The notes under the pieces: model-generated
What the model was told of the DNA's origin: nothing
Databases searched by the model: none
The model's input: the letters and a program-made list of their open reading frames with translations, nothing else
Assembly: GCA_037903355.1 (NCBI GenBank)
Contig: JBAJFE010000004.1
Location: forward strand, 4,510,001-4,574,000
DNA from: Trichuris trichiura
Taxonomy: Eukaryota > Nematoda > Enoplea > Trichinellida > Trichuridae
Direction: 5' to 3'
Length of the DNA: 64,000 nucleotides
Program-made: the position numbers and the translations under genes
Shown: piece after piece, positions 44,901 through 58,200 of the stretch
Position numbering within the stretch: position 1 is the stretch's first letter
Layout of the letters: each line of letters opens with the position of its first letter

Positions 44901-47900
44901 CAGTGGAACTTTTTTACCTAACTTTTTTCAGACATGATGCACGAGCTTTTATTCGCAACGCAGCAGTGGCCAAAGTTTTTGCGCTGACCACACCCTGAGA
45001 AGACAATCTGCTTATACGATTGTACAGAAAAGTACATTTATTTAATTCCGTAAATTTGCAAAGGTCAGATTTAAATGTTCACTTTCCATATTTGGCCTTC
45101 AAGTCTCTTCAAAATAGAATCAGACTGAGCGACGTTAAATTAATTGCGTTCTTGGTTCTTTTGTTTTGGACGAAGGTACTTCCTTTTTTGGTTCCTTATT
45201 GATGTACGTAAATTTAATTAAGCAACCGTCGCTAGCAGGCTAATGCGTTAACAGAACTCATAAACTGCCATTCATTTTGGTTGAAATGAAATTATTGATG
45301 ACAGCTTTGTCCTTAATAGTACATATTTATAAACATGAAGCTTTTGAAACTCAATCTGTTCGTTCATCAACGTGAGCAATGATGGATCGATTTCGTTTCG
45401 AACGTTGGCCGGAAGGGAGACGCAATAAATAAAAGGGTAAAAATAATGTCAGATGACGCTGATGCGAAGAGGGAACAGGTCGAATTTTGAAAGCTGAGCC
45501 TTTGAAGATAAACACTTTACTATTAACAGACAAAGCAGTGCTTCTCAATGAAACCATACACTCTCAGTAGAAGTAATTCTGCACAGAATAAAAGGCGGCT
45601 GTATCTATGGTCTCTTATTGATCGTTGTTGGTGCACCTCTTCCATATCGTCCTACTGAAAGAGAGCAGAGCACAACTAGTCCACCTGATCTGGTGAATAT
45701 AATTTGAAATGCAGTCATGTTTCACTTGTCTTGGCTTTGACTGTGAAGAAATAACTCAGAATTCCAAGAATGATTATTCTACTGCTATGGTTGATTCAAA
45801 CGCACGTTACACTCAGGGATTATCTACGCCAAACACAAACGAAGATATGTCTAACAGAAACCTTTATTAATATTCTCAGAAGCTACTGCCGCTCGGAAAG
45901 AGACTTCAGTTTGCGATAGTCTGAATAAAGCAGAAGATTACGTACTTGCCCTTTAAACAAATGTCAGCTCTAATATTATGGGCAGAAGAAACTATTCATT
46001 TTTCTCCAAGAGAAAAGAAACGTAAATCTCAAGATATAGCTTAAAAGTGCATAGACTGAATTTATTAAGCGAATCAACCGTAGTGACTTTTGATAATTTT
46101 ATTTCGCATATCAACAAGGCAGCTGTCAACTTGGCGGTCAGTAAAAATAGGTGGCTTCGTACTGCTCATATTGTGGCTCTGCAAACTTTGGTTCAAACGT
46201 GTTTAAGTAGTTCAGCACGGTTCCAACCGGACGCTTAAGAATAAATGTTAACTTAGGCCCAACGCTGCAGACCACTCTGAGGGATTTTGCGTTTTTGCAA
46301 CGAATTTGTTAGAACTGACATCCTTTCTACTTGGATGCAAATATTCTTGACGGTTTTCAGCGACTGAAATTCGAGAAAATACTGAAAGCGAAGGACTCGA
46401 TTTTAACTGTAAAGATAATGCGTTGGTTGGCTTTACGACTTTCCAAAATGTTATTTTAAGATCTTAAGCCATGACAGATTAATGCGCATAGTCCGAAAGC
46501 TTTGGCTTCTTGTTCAAGCACCGGACGGACTCTTTTGAATTTTGCGTTTAATGATAAACGACCTGTCGTAATGGGATCACGAGGGTTAGCCAAGGGCATA
46601 CTGGTGATCAAAGCAGCTGTGCCGCTGCGTTTGGTCTTCGTTGTGTCGAAGAGTCAAAGGGAACAAAAATTGACGGCACCAACTGCCGAATGTCCAACCT
46701 AACCGACCACACGTACAACGTGGGATACCAAATTTTGATACTGTATTGCTGTCGTAATACGAACCTGCATTCCTGATCTGCTTATATTGCTTAAATCAAA
46801 GTCGAGCTCCGTCTTTGGAATTCTAGCTGATGTGCCTTTAAATTTTGATTCTTTTATGCTCTTTTCAAATGCTTAACATTTTAAAGACCAAAAACTGTTC
46901 ACCAAAAAGAAAAAACATTTTTCTTCTCTGGAAATTTGTCTTTAAACTATCGAAAGCGTTATTAACCGTTCAAATGTCAACACACCTACAGAAACAAAGC
47001 TAAGTCAGCCAGTATGCTGATACTCAGCCAGCTAATCCGTTCCGACAGCTAAAAATGTAGGGAGAGAAGGGACGAGAGAAACAGACCATTGTCATGATAA
47101 AAAAGTGGGTGCGTTGGACGATCTTCTGGAAGATGATTCGCTGGCAAAGAGAATCTGATGATATCTACAATTTCGTTTCATCTCCTTGGGAGCTTTTTCC
47201 TGTCCACTCTTTGAAGTATGCGCTTTCCTAACGTCATGCGAATGCGGAAAAGTCACATTTTATAAGCTGTCGCTTGAACAGACTATTTGTGGCCAGAAGA
47301 TGCTCTAACATCTTGGAGATGCGTGCAAGCAAGAAAGTCAATAGGCTGAAAGAAAAGCGATCATTTTGCAACCTTGAAGCAATTTCATTGCAGATATTGA
47401 TTTTCAACTAAACCAAGCCAGATTTTATCTGTTTCGGGTGCCAACAGCCTTTTATAGGCCTCTCCGTAGAGTTTGCGGTTTGCGCAAATAGGAGCACATG
47501 GAACACTTTCCAACTGCTGTTGCAATCACGTCCGCGGACGGCCTGCACGTAAGTTCTGTAGTCTTATTGGGACTTTCCATGAAGCCAATAAACAACTGGC
47601 AGTTCGTTGAATATAAGCTGTCTAGTTTTACACCCATGGAAACTTTGTTTTTACAGGACTTCATACAGTCGAATTTTCATGGAAAGCGGACAAGTGCGCA
47701 TTATTGGCTCGTATGCAATTTTTGAACCCGAAAATTCGGCGCTGAAAGTGAAAAGGTCGGAAAACCACATTCTAACCGGCGTAGGGTAATACTAAGGTAC
47801 GCAAACGAGACAAGCAAAACTTTTCCGCGGAAGATGGCTGTAAAATAGACTGGAAAAATAAATGCTTTGATTTGTTAGCTTTTTTGCGTTACTACTGCCT

Positions 47901-48913
47901 CAGCTGACCGGTCGGCTCCCATCCTGGATGGACGACAGATTAAGGTAAGCTCCAATACGATATATGGTTTGTCGTACCAGCAAGATGATTCATGGAGCAA
48001 AAGCTGTTGTATAGAAAACAATGCAGTTACAGCTCTTATTGCTGGCATTTTCGTGATGTAGCTTTAGGCAGCAAAAACAAAACTCCAGTTCTTCTTAAGC
48101 ACGTAGACACTCAGACTGTACTATCGAAGGATGTGCGTGAAATAAAAGATGGCTTCACAGACTGTTCTTTTTTTTGTTGACGTTAAGAGCGCGTAGTACA
48201 GTTTGGTGAAAAAGTTCAAAGAATTTCGGTCTCTCAGAACTGCCTTTTGTTGCTTTCGAGAAGGTCAGTAAGCCCACCCGAAAAGCCGACAACAAACCAA
48301 TGCCATGACGAAACAAGCAAACTGCAAAGAAAGTCAGCATAAATGGTTGCAGTACTAATGATGAGCTACCAATCTGAACCAGCCAGTTCGCCACTAATAA
48401 AAAAAAGTTATGCGTACACAATGATCCTATCAACAGGCATTTAATCAAATATACGATTGTTTTTTAACGAGCACAGGTTTTCTTGCTTCATGCTAAACTG
48501 AACCCATTTTAATGTAGCACAAAACATTAATAAATAATGAAACTTTCAGTGGTCTTTTTGTCCCGTTATCAGCTAATGAACCGTTCATCAGATGACTCGT
48601 TAGTCCATTCGCTGCGGCCGGGGAGAGGACTCCGAAGGCTTTGTTATTCCATTAGTACTCTGTACTGCATTAAGACGAATTCATAGCAACAACTAACATG
48701 AAAGGCAGACAATTGCTACAAGTATCTTAACGAATCATTCAGTCGGTTGTTACATTCTTCAAAAATAGAAAATGGGTCGCTGTTGAAATTTTTCTCTATT
48801 GCAAGCTGTCAATGCGTGAAGTTGAATTAGTCGCCTAAGAAAAAATTTGCATTTGTTCGCTAAACCTACGTGGCAACGATAATCAATAGGAATCGGAGCA
48901 GCATTCCAAAATC

Positions 48914-48919
48914 TTTATT
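48914..48919 (-). promoter_or_regulatory. polyadenylation signal candidate, intermediate filament gene
   Basis: TTTATT on the plus strand, AATAAA on the minus strand, about 215 bases beyond the stop codon. Confidence 0.5.
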
Positions 48920-49132
48920 TTCGTATGACCAAAACAAGCAACGCTGCAAAGAACGAAAGAACTGGTCTGAAGCACGTTAACAACCCTCCGAGAGCGGAAA
49001 AATTTTAGACGATAACCGAAACAACGATAGCGCAAGATAGTGCGTTTATACGCTAGAATAGAAGTGCTAATTCATTCAATCAAAAATAAAACTTTTCCAT
49101 TTAAATCCTGAAGGCAGCGTGTTTGCTCTTCT

Positions 49133-52100
49133 CTAAGCGGTCGTACTTGTCTGCTGGCTGGAGCGCTGAATATGAGTTGCTTTCTCCTGCAGGAAAAATA
49201 TGTTGTTACAAATAAATGTCTAATGAAAACCTTTCCTATAAAGCATTATTTACCTCGCCATCCTTTGTATACAGAACAGTTTGAATGTTCTGACCAACGC
49301 CCCAAGTGTCCTCATCGCATACGAGCTGACTTGGTGGATCATTCACTCCACCTTGATTCTTCGCCCAAACTTTCACCGACTTTCCAGCCTTAAGAGTGAA
49401 CTTTGGCGGGAATGAGAAAACGATTTCCCGCTTCCCATCAATTTTACGCTTCAGCTTCCATTCGTCCAAGCTTTCGTCCTAAAAGTAAACAATGGTTTTT
49501 TGAAAAGCAATAAAGTGAAGAACATTAACGAAAAACGCACCTTGGAACGATGGGTATTTTCCAAAATGATGAACTTTCCTTCGGGGCTACATTCGCCAAT
49601 GCTGACATTGCCCTTTGCCGACCTTTGGAAGCTCGTTCTGGTCGCCATCTCTCCCTTCACTACACGCATGCTTTCTAAAAACATTGTGACTGTCAAGGAT
49701 GCAGCGCAAAGAAAAGATGGACTCAAAAGTAGGCAACTTTAAGACGTCAGATCGATACATTAGAAAATGGACAAAATTACCAGTGTCTTCTTGCTGCTGC
49801 AGGCTATGAGTCTTGACAACCTGCTCAACCAATTGGCGAAGACCAGTACGATTCTCTTCGCCTTCCAACATCTTGCGGTAGATGGCTATTTCAGCGTCAA
49901 GAGTCTGCTTGGTATCCAACAACATCTGTAGCTCGACCATCAAAGCTTGACACTCTTCACGCATCTTGCGTATCTGAGCATCACGATCGTTCAGAGCGCT
50001 TTCGTACTGTCTTTGGTCATCTTCAAGCTGATACGTCAGTTCTTGCACTTGCTTTTCCAGCAACGAGTTCTAAAAGAAAGAGCATAACCAAAGGCCAAGC
50101 AACACACGCCATGTAAGGTGTCATTGCGTACTCGACTTTCCAAATCCGCCAGTTTGCCACGCAAATCACCCATCTGCGTGCGCAGTCGCCTAACTTCCTC
50201 CTTTTGATATCCCGTTTCCATTGTCTGTCTAGCAGAGGCAGTCTGGATTTCTTGAACCTGTGTAAGTGCAAAGACCATTTTACGAAAAGCACTTTCCGAT
50301 ACACCCAAAGAGTTTACCTTGAGCTTGTACCAGGAGTCCATGTCGCTTTTGTTTTGCACGGAAATTGCGTCATACTCATTGCGTATGTCGCGTATCGCCA
50401 GAGCAAGCTCGTTCTTGAAGAATTCGCGGTTTTCGGCAGTGGTGTCACGAGCAGCCAGCGCTTGGAGCTCCTTGATTTCCTAGATAGAACAAATCCCCGG
50501 ATGTCAAGCAAAATAAAGCAGGAAAATTCAGCAACGCGTACCTGATCGTGTACGCGGCGAATGAAGTCGATTTCTTCAAGCAGCGTTTGAACCTGATTTT
50601 GATAATCAATACGGTTCAGCGTCTCCTGGTCCAAATCCTAAGAAAAGGAAAGCTTTTTGAAAAAGAGACAAGAACTAGCGAACAAGCAAAGGTGTACAGT
50701 TCTAGCTTTCTGGAGCTCGCTTTGCAGGCGAACATTCTCCTTCTTCAAACGAGCTGCCTCGTCCTCAAGACCCTGCAAACGTCGTCGAAGCAGATTGGCT
50801 TCCGCTTCAAATTCGCTAAGCTGGGTCAGCAGACCGTCGATGCTTTCACGGTCGCCTTCGCGTTGACGAACGGCCTCTTCATATCTGTAAAGAAATCACA
50901 GTTCGTAGTTACATTACGATGAGCAAATGGGTGATAGCCATTCGCCTAAGGAGTAAGAAAGCGAAGAAGTCATGCGCAATGCTAACTAGCCATCTCTCTC
51001 CATACATAAGAACATTTTTATTTTTATTAATAAGCATACTTTCAGTACTCCCACTGCCGGATTCTATGCACATCCATCACGCGAAGACAACCCCAAAAGA
51101 CATGAAGTAACCACGAAAAAAAGGTTTACTCTTTTTACTTTTTCCTGGCGAAGATTGTTTAGAACTGGTGACAAGCTCGTGCGCGCTCAATGAAGCTGTC
51201 TACGCCTGTTGAAAAGGAATGCGCAACTTACGATCCGAAAAACCACGATAACAAACGGACGAAGAATGTCGAAATGCGCGCCTAAACCTGGATGACACAT
51301 TCGAACATAGAGCAAGAGCTTTACCCGTTAGTTAGCGCGCAGCAAGCGTACGTGCTGAGATCGAAAAGCATATGCCATTATGCTGAATGGGAAAAATGAG
51401 AATACGTGCGGAAAATAAAGACAGAATTAAAGATAGCACAACTACGTTGACGCTAACAAACTAGTGAAGAGGTAGAAAGAGATGTATTTCTTGTTACGCA
51501 AAGTGAGTAAACTTAAGCAATGAGGTGAACAAAGAAACCGTTTTTTTCCACCAGTCTGAAAATGAACTTTTTACGAAGTTAAAATAAGAGAAGCAAAAGA
51601 TGGCGTTGGGATGACGACTTAAAATGTCTCCATTACGCGCCGGTGAAGTCTTTACCGTGTCGTGCTCGTCAATACGTGCTAACTTTCCCACTACAGAAAC
51701 GCGCTCTCAAAAGGTGCGTTCGCTCTTCGCGTAGAAGGTTGCAGCTAACGTCTAAAACGTTAGACAAAGAAATTCACACAATCAGAGGACGCCAAATTTG
51801 TCATACATACGATGACTATACCGCCACTACAAACGCTACCGCTAGACAGAAGCTTTTCAGTATTTAATATTCTTGAATATAAATCATTAGATTAGATCAA
51901 TCTATGGACCATTAGTTCAAGAACAAGATTCCCATATCCTTTTTAAGCCTAAATCTGAAACTGTCGATTTCATGACCACTAGTAGAACGGCAACGTTTTT
52001 TCGAGCTCTATGCCATTACGTGTAAGCCAAACGCACAGCTAATTAAACAAACTCACTACACCATGAATGTGACGTTAACGTAAATAGTCCCAGCAGGCGC

Positions 52101-55100
52101 CTGAAAACTATTCTGCAAAAAAAACAAATGAACGAGTGGGAACCATTCGTCTCTAAAATGAATTGATAAACTGAGAAGGGCCTTTAGCGACTGAGGACAA
52201 AAAAAGCCCCACGTTTTAGATTGACTACCGCTCGTGTTTGCTGCGGCAAGAATACGAGTTTACTATTCCGCTACGAATAGAAACTCCGCTTCTTGCTGTT
52301 TGTTTGGCAGTTCGTACTATCGGTCAGACGCTAAATAAACTGGATTATCAAGGCAATGCAGACAGGAAAGTCGGGAAAACAAGAATGATTAAGTTCCTAA
52401 TTTCACCGCCACATGACAGAGATATTTAAAACTGAAACGGTAACAATATCAACAAAGAAGTTGCCATGTCGCCGCGTCCGGTCAACCTAATAAACCTCAC
52501 AAGCGTATGCACGTTTTACTCGCATTTTCGTTGGTTTGCACGCGCACAAGATGGCAAAGCTAAAAGAGGCCAAAATTGTAAACTTGATGCCAGCAATCGA
52601 AGTACTATTAGTAGTTTGAAATACTTTTTAGGATAATAAATGAATATTTCAAAGAGTACAGTAGCCGCTTTGTGATTGGAAGGTACACGCTTGAACCTGC
52701 CGAATCTTTCTAAAAGTACTGTACGAAAAAAAAGGTCAACCAGAACAACCGACATAGCTAAATATTGCCTAATGTTATGCTTTGCAAAGGCGCTTGAAGC
52801 GTCGTAGCGAGTTTAAAAGCAAAACAGAAGCACTAAGGGCGCGCCCAAAGACTGTTCAAGTAATGAAGTTTCTCTGGCCGAATAATTAATAACAGTGAAT
52901 AAACGAGGCCGACGGCAAATAATTAATTTTGGCAAAAAAACAACTTGACGAGTGCGCAGAATGGAAAGCAAGGTCGGTAATTTATCATCACTTCCAATTC
53001 GACCAGTTTCTGAATTTTTGTTGCCAAACGTTTGGCAAAACGCGCATGGACGCTAGAGTGGGATACAGGCTACTACCGTCGTGCAATGTATTTCGCTTGA
53101 AAAAAGCCTTCTCTGTTTGCAGGCTCGACGGGAGTTGAATGAATTTGGTTCCGCCCTGGCGAAGTCGGGAAAAATTGAAATTCCACCGCTATCCCGCTTG
53201 ACAAGACGACTCTTGAGAATCTACATGACGAAATAAGGGCAAGTGACGACAGAACGAGACGCGTGCAATTTCTCTTGACTAACTAGGACGATCGCTACAC
53301 TGGATGCAATGGAAACCTTTGGGAAGACATCGCCCGGGCACAACTAGTTTTCGTCGTCAATTGGTCACATAGAACACCGGCGGTCGAAGACCACGAAAAC
53401 AAGTTAATCAGACATGCCCTCGAAATATTTTAACCCGTCAGTGTTATGTGTTCGGCTTAGTGGTGGAAAGATTAAAAAAAGGAAAACCGCTCAGCGATTT
53501 CCAAGAACCTGTCCTTGCCAAGGTTCGACGTGCTGCGAATTCTAAGCGCGTAAGAAGGCATAGGGTCACACGCTTAAGTATTAAACGACTTGGCCCATCT
53601 ATCGTTTCCATCGCTAGTGTCAATTAAGGCATTTGTGCAAAGTTGAAGGGACCGACAGCCTACTGCGACCATTGACGCACAGCTTTGCAAACCTTGCACA
53701 ATGATTCTGTTCAAAGCCGAACTGTCCAAATGAGGCTACTTCCAGCCAGCGGGCGATGGCAGTTTGAACAAACTCAAATTTTCAAACAAAAGGCCAGTTT
53801 AGCTAGATGCGACTCCGCCGAAGCACGAAGCGATAGCGCAAGATACTTTAAACTCTGCTTTGGCCTATTTTGGTGGACGTAAAATCGCCTCCCTTTCGGC
53901 GCAGAGAAGAGAAACTGGTCGCGTTCGCCGGCGAACGGACGGAAAGTTTCTACAGCCCGTTGTGAAACTATTTACGGGTTGATTTTCCGCGCCGCTACGG
54001 CCTAAAGGGATCTCTCACGGGAAGCACGACATTTATGCGTGACAAAAGAGTCTGGCAAACGGTTGACAGCCGGTTGGTACAAAGTGAAATGATCGTTGCC
54101 TGGAAACGAGACGGCGTCAAAACAGAAGCGCCAACAACTCATTGCTTTGTCGTTAAGGACTCTTAAAAAAGCCGTGTCGCCACTATTATCCTTACGGACA
54201 TTTCCAGCAGACACTTCGCAGCGAATTAAGCGTTTCATTTTTGAAAATATTCCACCAATACGGCTGAGCAACTTCAATAGAAGTAATAGTTAACTAACAG
54301 CGACACTGTTTCTGGAGAAGCCGAACAAGAGACAGCTATCGATCGTGAACACCGCTAGCGCATAGTGTCACGAAATAACAACACTATACGAATTCGCACT
54401 GTTTCCAGTTAGTCTTTGCTAATAATGCAGTTTGCCTTCGACGGCAAAGAATCGATAGTAGCAGCGAATGCTGCAAGAGTGTAGCAGCCGATGAAAAGAG
54501 AGAAGGCGAAAGACGATGACGGGGTTATAACGCGAGAAAAACGCTGCTGAACACTGAAATGGAAGGCAAGCTGTGCGTTAACGTCTGGGCACTACGTTAG
54601 GGGAGAGAAATAGGTGTTAACGAGGCAAGAAGCGACTGCGCGAGAAAAGCTTAACGTGTACGTAGCAGACAAAAGCTTTAGGAGGCGGAGTAGATGAAGT
54701 GCTTACTTTTTGCGGAAATCTGCCAGCTCAGTCTGCAAGCGACTGATTTGACTTTCAAGGCCTGCTTTAGACTTGGCAGTGTCGTCGATCAGCTTACGAG
54801 CCTCGGCCAACTCGCCTTCGTACATCTGCTTGACCGATGAGGTGTCCTTACCCCATCGACTACGAAGAGCTTCCAGGTCGTTGGCCAACTTGCGGTTTTG
54901 GGCCTCCAAAAAACGTACCTTTTCAATATAGCTGGCCAGACGGTCGTTCAAGTCTTGCATTTCCTTCTTCTCTCGTTCTCGCGATTCCAGGATAGCTGAA
55001 GCGGCTCCGGCTTGATGGAAACTTGGACTCATGCCCGAAAAGCTGGTGCTTCCCATTTCGGTAACAATCTTGAGCACGCGCCCACCGCCTGGACTTGCCA

Positions 55101-55296
55101 ACGTGGCAGATGGAGAAGTGCGAGAGAAGCCCGGACGTGCAGATATTGTCGACCTGTACTCGCCGCTATCCATATTGCTCAAACCGTAACTATCGGAACG
55201 ATGCTCCTCGCTCTTCACTGTCGTCTTCACCGTGTGGCCTCCCTCGGTGCTAATGGAGGTTTTCTCGCTTTTCGACGTGGTTTTGACTTCAGGCAT
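49133..55296 (-). CDS. cytoplasmic intermediate filament protein with lamin tail domain
   Basis: Coiled-coil protein that forms 10-nm filaments, in nematodes mainly in epidermis, gut and other epithelia. Nine exons, all in phase: 55296-54707, 50884-50698, 50637-50542, 50479-50318, 50257-50132, 50069-49781, 49674-49541, 49478-49254, 49186-49133; 620 residues. Head 1-~110 is Ser/Thr-rich. The rod begins with [19 protein letters not shown] (~116-134) and ends with [14 protein letters not shown] (~446-459), both canonical. The length of coil 1 fits the extra 42 residues of protostome IFs. Residues ~505-605 form an LTD immunoglobulin-like tail ([52 protein letters not shown]). There is no CaaX box or obvious nuclear localisation signal, so it is cytoplasmic rather than a lamin. 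Intron 1 is 3.8 kb; the others are about 60-110 bp. Class A versus B is not decided. Confidence 0.95.
50885..54706 (-). other. 3.8-kb first intron of the intermediate filament gene
   Basis: Separates the exon coding for the head and coil 1A/early 1B from the rest. No nested gene, RNA gene or repeat family is recognised. Its size against the short later introns suggests it holds regulatory DNA (inference). Confidence 0.6.
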
Positions 55297-58200
55297 GACG
55301 TCACCCTATTGGCGCACTACCAGTACACGATGCACGAATCAAATGCTGCCTGATTTGACAACTGGTTGGTAGACCGGCTGAGGAGAAAAGCCTTTGCTCA
55401 GTCGATGCGCAACGTCAGTTAGCAGGAAAAGCTGGCTTTTGATGCTCGAGTTTTCGAGGGATCAGCTCGGATCGCTATTGGCCGCTCCGACGAACCGCTA
55501 CGAAGAAGGTGTTTGCAAAGCGATAGCTATATAAAGGTCGAATCCGGTTTGTGGGCGGGCTGTCTGCATATCGGCCAGCGCTGATTGGCTAGCGTGCTGA
55601 TACTGTTCCAGCGGAACCGACCCCCCTCTAGACGGCGCTAGGTTGCTAGGAGCGCCTTTGCAAAGCGCAGCCTTTTCCTATTTGCTTTTGCTACTGTTTT
55701 GCGCACGCTAGTTGTCCTCTTTTGCCATGTGCTCGTCATCGACACAAGTCGTTTGCATTCTTTTACTATCCGATGATTCACTGCACCCCGCGAGCCTATG
55801 CTGTCTGCTGCGTAGTTTATCGTTGTAAAAAGTCTTGCAGCTGTAGCGCGCGCCTATACGCTTCGTATAGACTACGGGTAAGCAAAAGAAAAATAGATGA
55901 ATCAGCCGTCAGCGGATGGCAATCAATTTTGGCGACATTCTTCAACTGCTGTTGCGTTCGCTTTTGGCGTCCCTACGTTTTATGCATTTGCCCATAGCGA
56001 CAGACAGGCACAGCGATCTTCGTTGAGGAAAAAAGGATGAGTAAATTAAAGAAAGTCAAAACAGATGGCATTAGCTGCCAGTGCAGTTTCCGTCCGTGCA
56101 GCGGTTTTTCATTGTATTGATTCAATCATCTTCAGACGACTACTATAAAGCTGGCGCAAGTGCTCTGCCAGCCGACGGACGTAATGACAATTTTGCATGT
56201 TTGGTTAGGTATAGCGTTGTTCCCAGGTTGGCGCCAACTAGTAGAGACGGCGTTTGCTCAGCTGCCGTAAAGACTTTAATACTTCAAACCGGAACCGTTT
56301 GGCGCCTTCGGGTCAATTTTGGGCTCCCCCGTTCTGGCGGCTGTCCAACGAATGAATCACTGTCGGAACGAGTCATCTGTGTTGTCCTTGCCGGCAACAG
56401 CATTTGCCCAAATTTGACTATTACGCGCTGCTGCGTTAAAAATTTGCCTACGTCTACTCTGCTTTACTTAGCCATGCTCTTAAGGTCAACCGAATGCCCA
56501 AGGAAATTTCCAGCCAGGTTGGTACACATGCTACCCAGGCAGGTTTCTTTCTGAATGAAAAAAACGAAAGTTTTTTGTCGCAGTCGGCACATTGACTTCC
56601 TGCGCAAAAGTTCGCGCATACTACGACCCTTCGACGTGATCAAAGCTTTGGTGAAAAATATAGTCATTAAGTGAGTAATGCTTTAAGCGGAAGTAATCAG
56701 CTACAGTTGGATAGCTGACACTGGCAGCGGGAAAGAGCTGTTCATTTTCGACTTAATCAAGAAAGATTAAATTGCGTGCTCGCTGGTAGTACTCCATTGC
56801 GGTTTCACTGAATCGTTGGCAGTTGGCAATATGCCAACTTTTCAGCAGCGCAATGCAGATCTTGTGAAGCGAAGCAGTTGCTTTTGTGTTTAATCAAGAC
56901 TGCCATAAATGGGCGAACAATCTTTTCTTTATGGCAAGCCGAACACAATGTGCTTCTCCGAATGGGATACTTAGCTTGAAAGCTAAGCGAGCGAAGACTA
57001 CTCCACAGTCCTCTACGCGTGATGATTCGAATTGATTTTTTTAACGCTCACTACGGAACGAGCACTTCATTTTGAAAGATATTTAAAGACTGCTTTGTCT
57101 TCTAAGTAGAACTTAAGCTTCAAGCAGCTGTTGGTAAGAAGAATTTCAAACTTAAAGCATGTACAAGCAAAATGTACACACTTTTTTGACCACAGTGTTC
57201 AACATGGTAAACGTGAAGCCTTTTTGTAGGGACGATGTCCATTGCGTGCACTTTTTTGCTTTGGTAGCCTTGCCTAGCTTAGGAGCTATAGTTCATACTG
57301 CTAACACAACTTAAAAGCGCCTGAAAGTTAGGCAGTTTAGCTACACTGGTTCCTGCGTGTCGGCATTCCCAAGAGGGGAAAATAATTTGAATCTTTATCG
57401 CTAGCAAGCAGATTAAAATTTGCATAATCATCCCAAAAAGAAATTGAAAATTCAAATGTTAGCTTATTCGACAAGGACCGGACGAAATTGTTTGTAGCGC
57501 ACATTAATGTTGCGGATGGTCAAACGAGCGTAGCGAATGAAAACGTTTACATTTTTGCTTATTCATCTTGTCCAGGCGATCAGTCAGTACTTGAGTGTTT
57601 GCCTTGCCGGAAAGGGCAACAAAACTTGCGTCGCATTTCTGCTGCCTAATGTTTCGTCTTCCTTCTCTTCTCACGGCCGGAATTGGCCAATGCAGCTTTG
57701 TAGAGTCAACAAGGCGCTGATAGCCTCGGAAAACTCGCCTGAAGACGTCCGGTAATGCCTAACGATGCCTAAGCTGGTTTTGACTGAAAAAACGCGATTT
57801 GAACGTCCCAACAGGCTAAGGCAGATCGGACGTGTTGCAAGACTGTTTCGCCTACCCGCTTAAATTCCAAAGCCTCGAAAGCGGGACTATAAGAGCGAAC
57901 TGGTACGACAAGCATTCCTTTCCTTTCGTTTCTTTCGGTGACTAAGGACGAGACGAACTGCTTGTAATTTATCAGTGCTAATTTGCATGTTTACCTTCTA
58001 AGCGTCTACACAAGTTTTTTTAGCAAAAAAAGTTGCACATTACCGACGATGTAAAAGTCCAAAGCTCGATCTGCGTATTCTAAGAGTCTAAGATAGGCAA
58101 ATTCTAAGTCCGTACGCTTTTTGCCCTTCTTTTCGCTGCAGAACTTGAAATGCATTACTTCTCTATTGGAATTGTTGAAATGCTTCGCACTGAAGGTCTT

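Larger units (their letters stand above)
39745..48913. other. 9-kb gene-poor interval
   Basis: I find no exon with domain resemblance, no tRNA and no transposon. All reading frames are short. Features seen: an alternating CG tract (GTGCGCGCGCGCGCG) near 40479-40493 and a perfect 10-bp-arm hairpin at 41940-41972. It may be regulatory DNA for the homeobox gene or simply unannotatable by eye; small spliced or non-coding genes could be missed. Confidence 0.45.

Noticed and set aside
49133..55296. Nuclear lamin identity for the filament gene
   Set aside because: The lamin tail fold is present, but the C-terminus ([11 protein letters not shown]) has no CaaX box and no basic nuclear localisation signal is seen after the rod; the head fits cytoplasmic IFs.
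56081..56554. Long open frame (157 codons) on the plus strand
   Set aside because: It begins at GTG rather than ATG, has no domain, no low-complexity or helix pattern typical of proteins, and no splice context. It is probably a chance frame in moderately GC-rich DNA.
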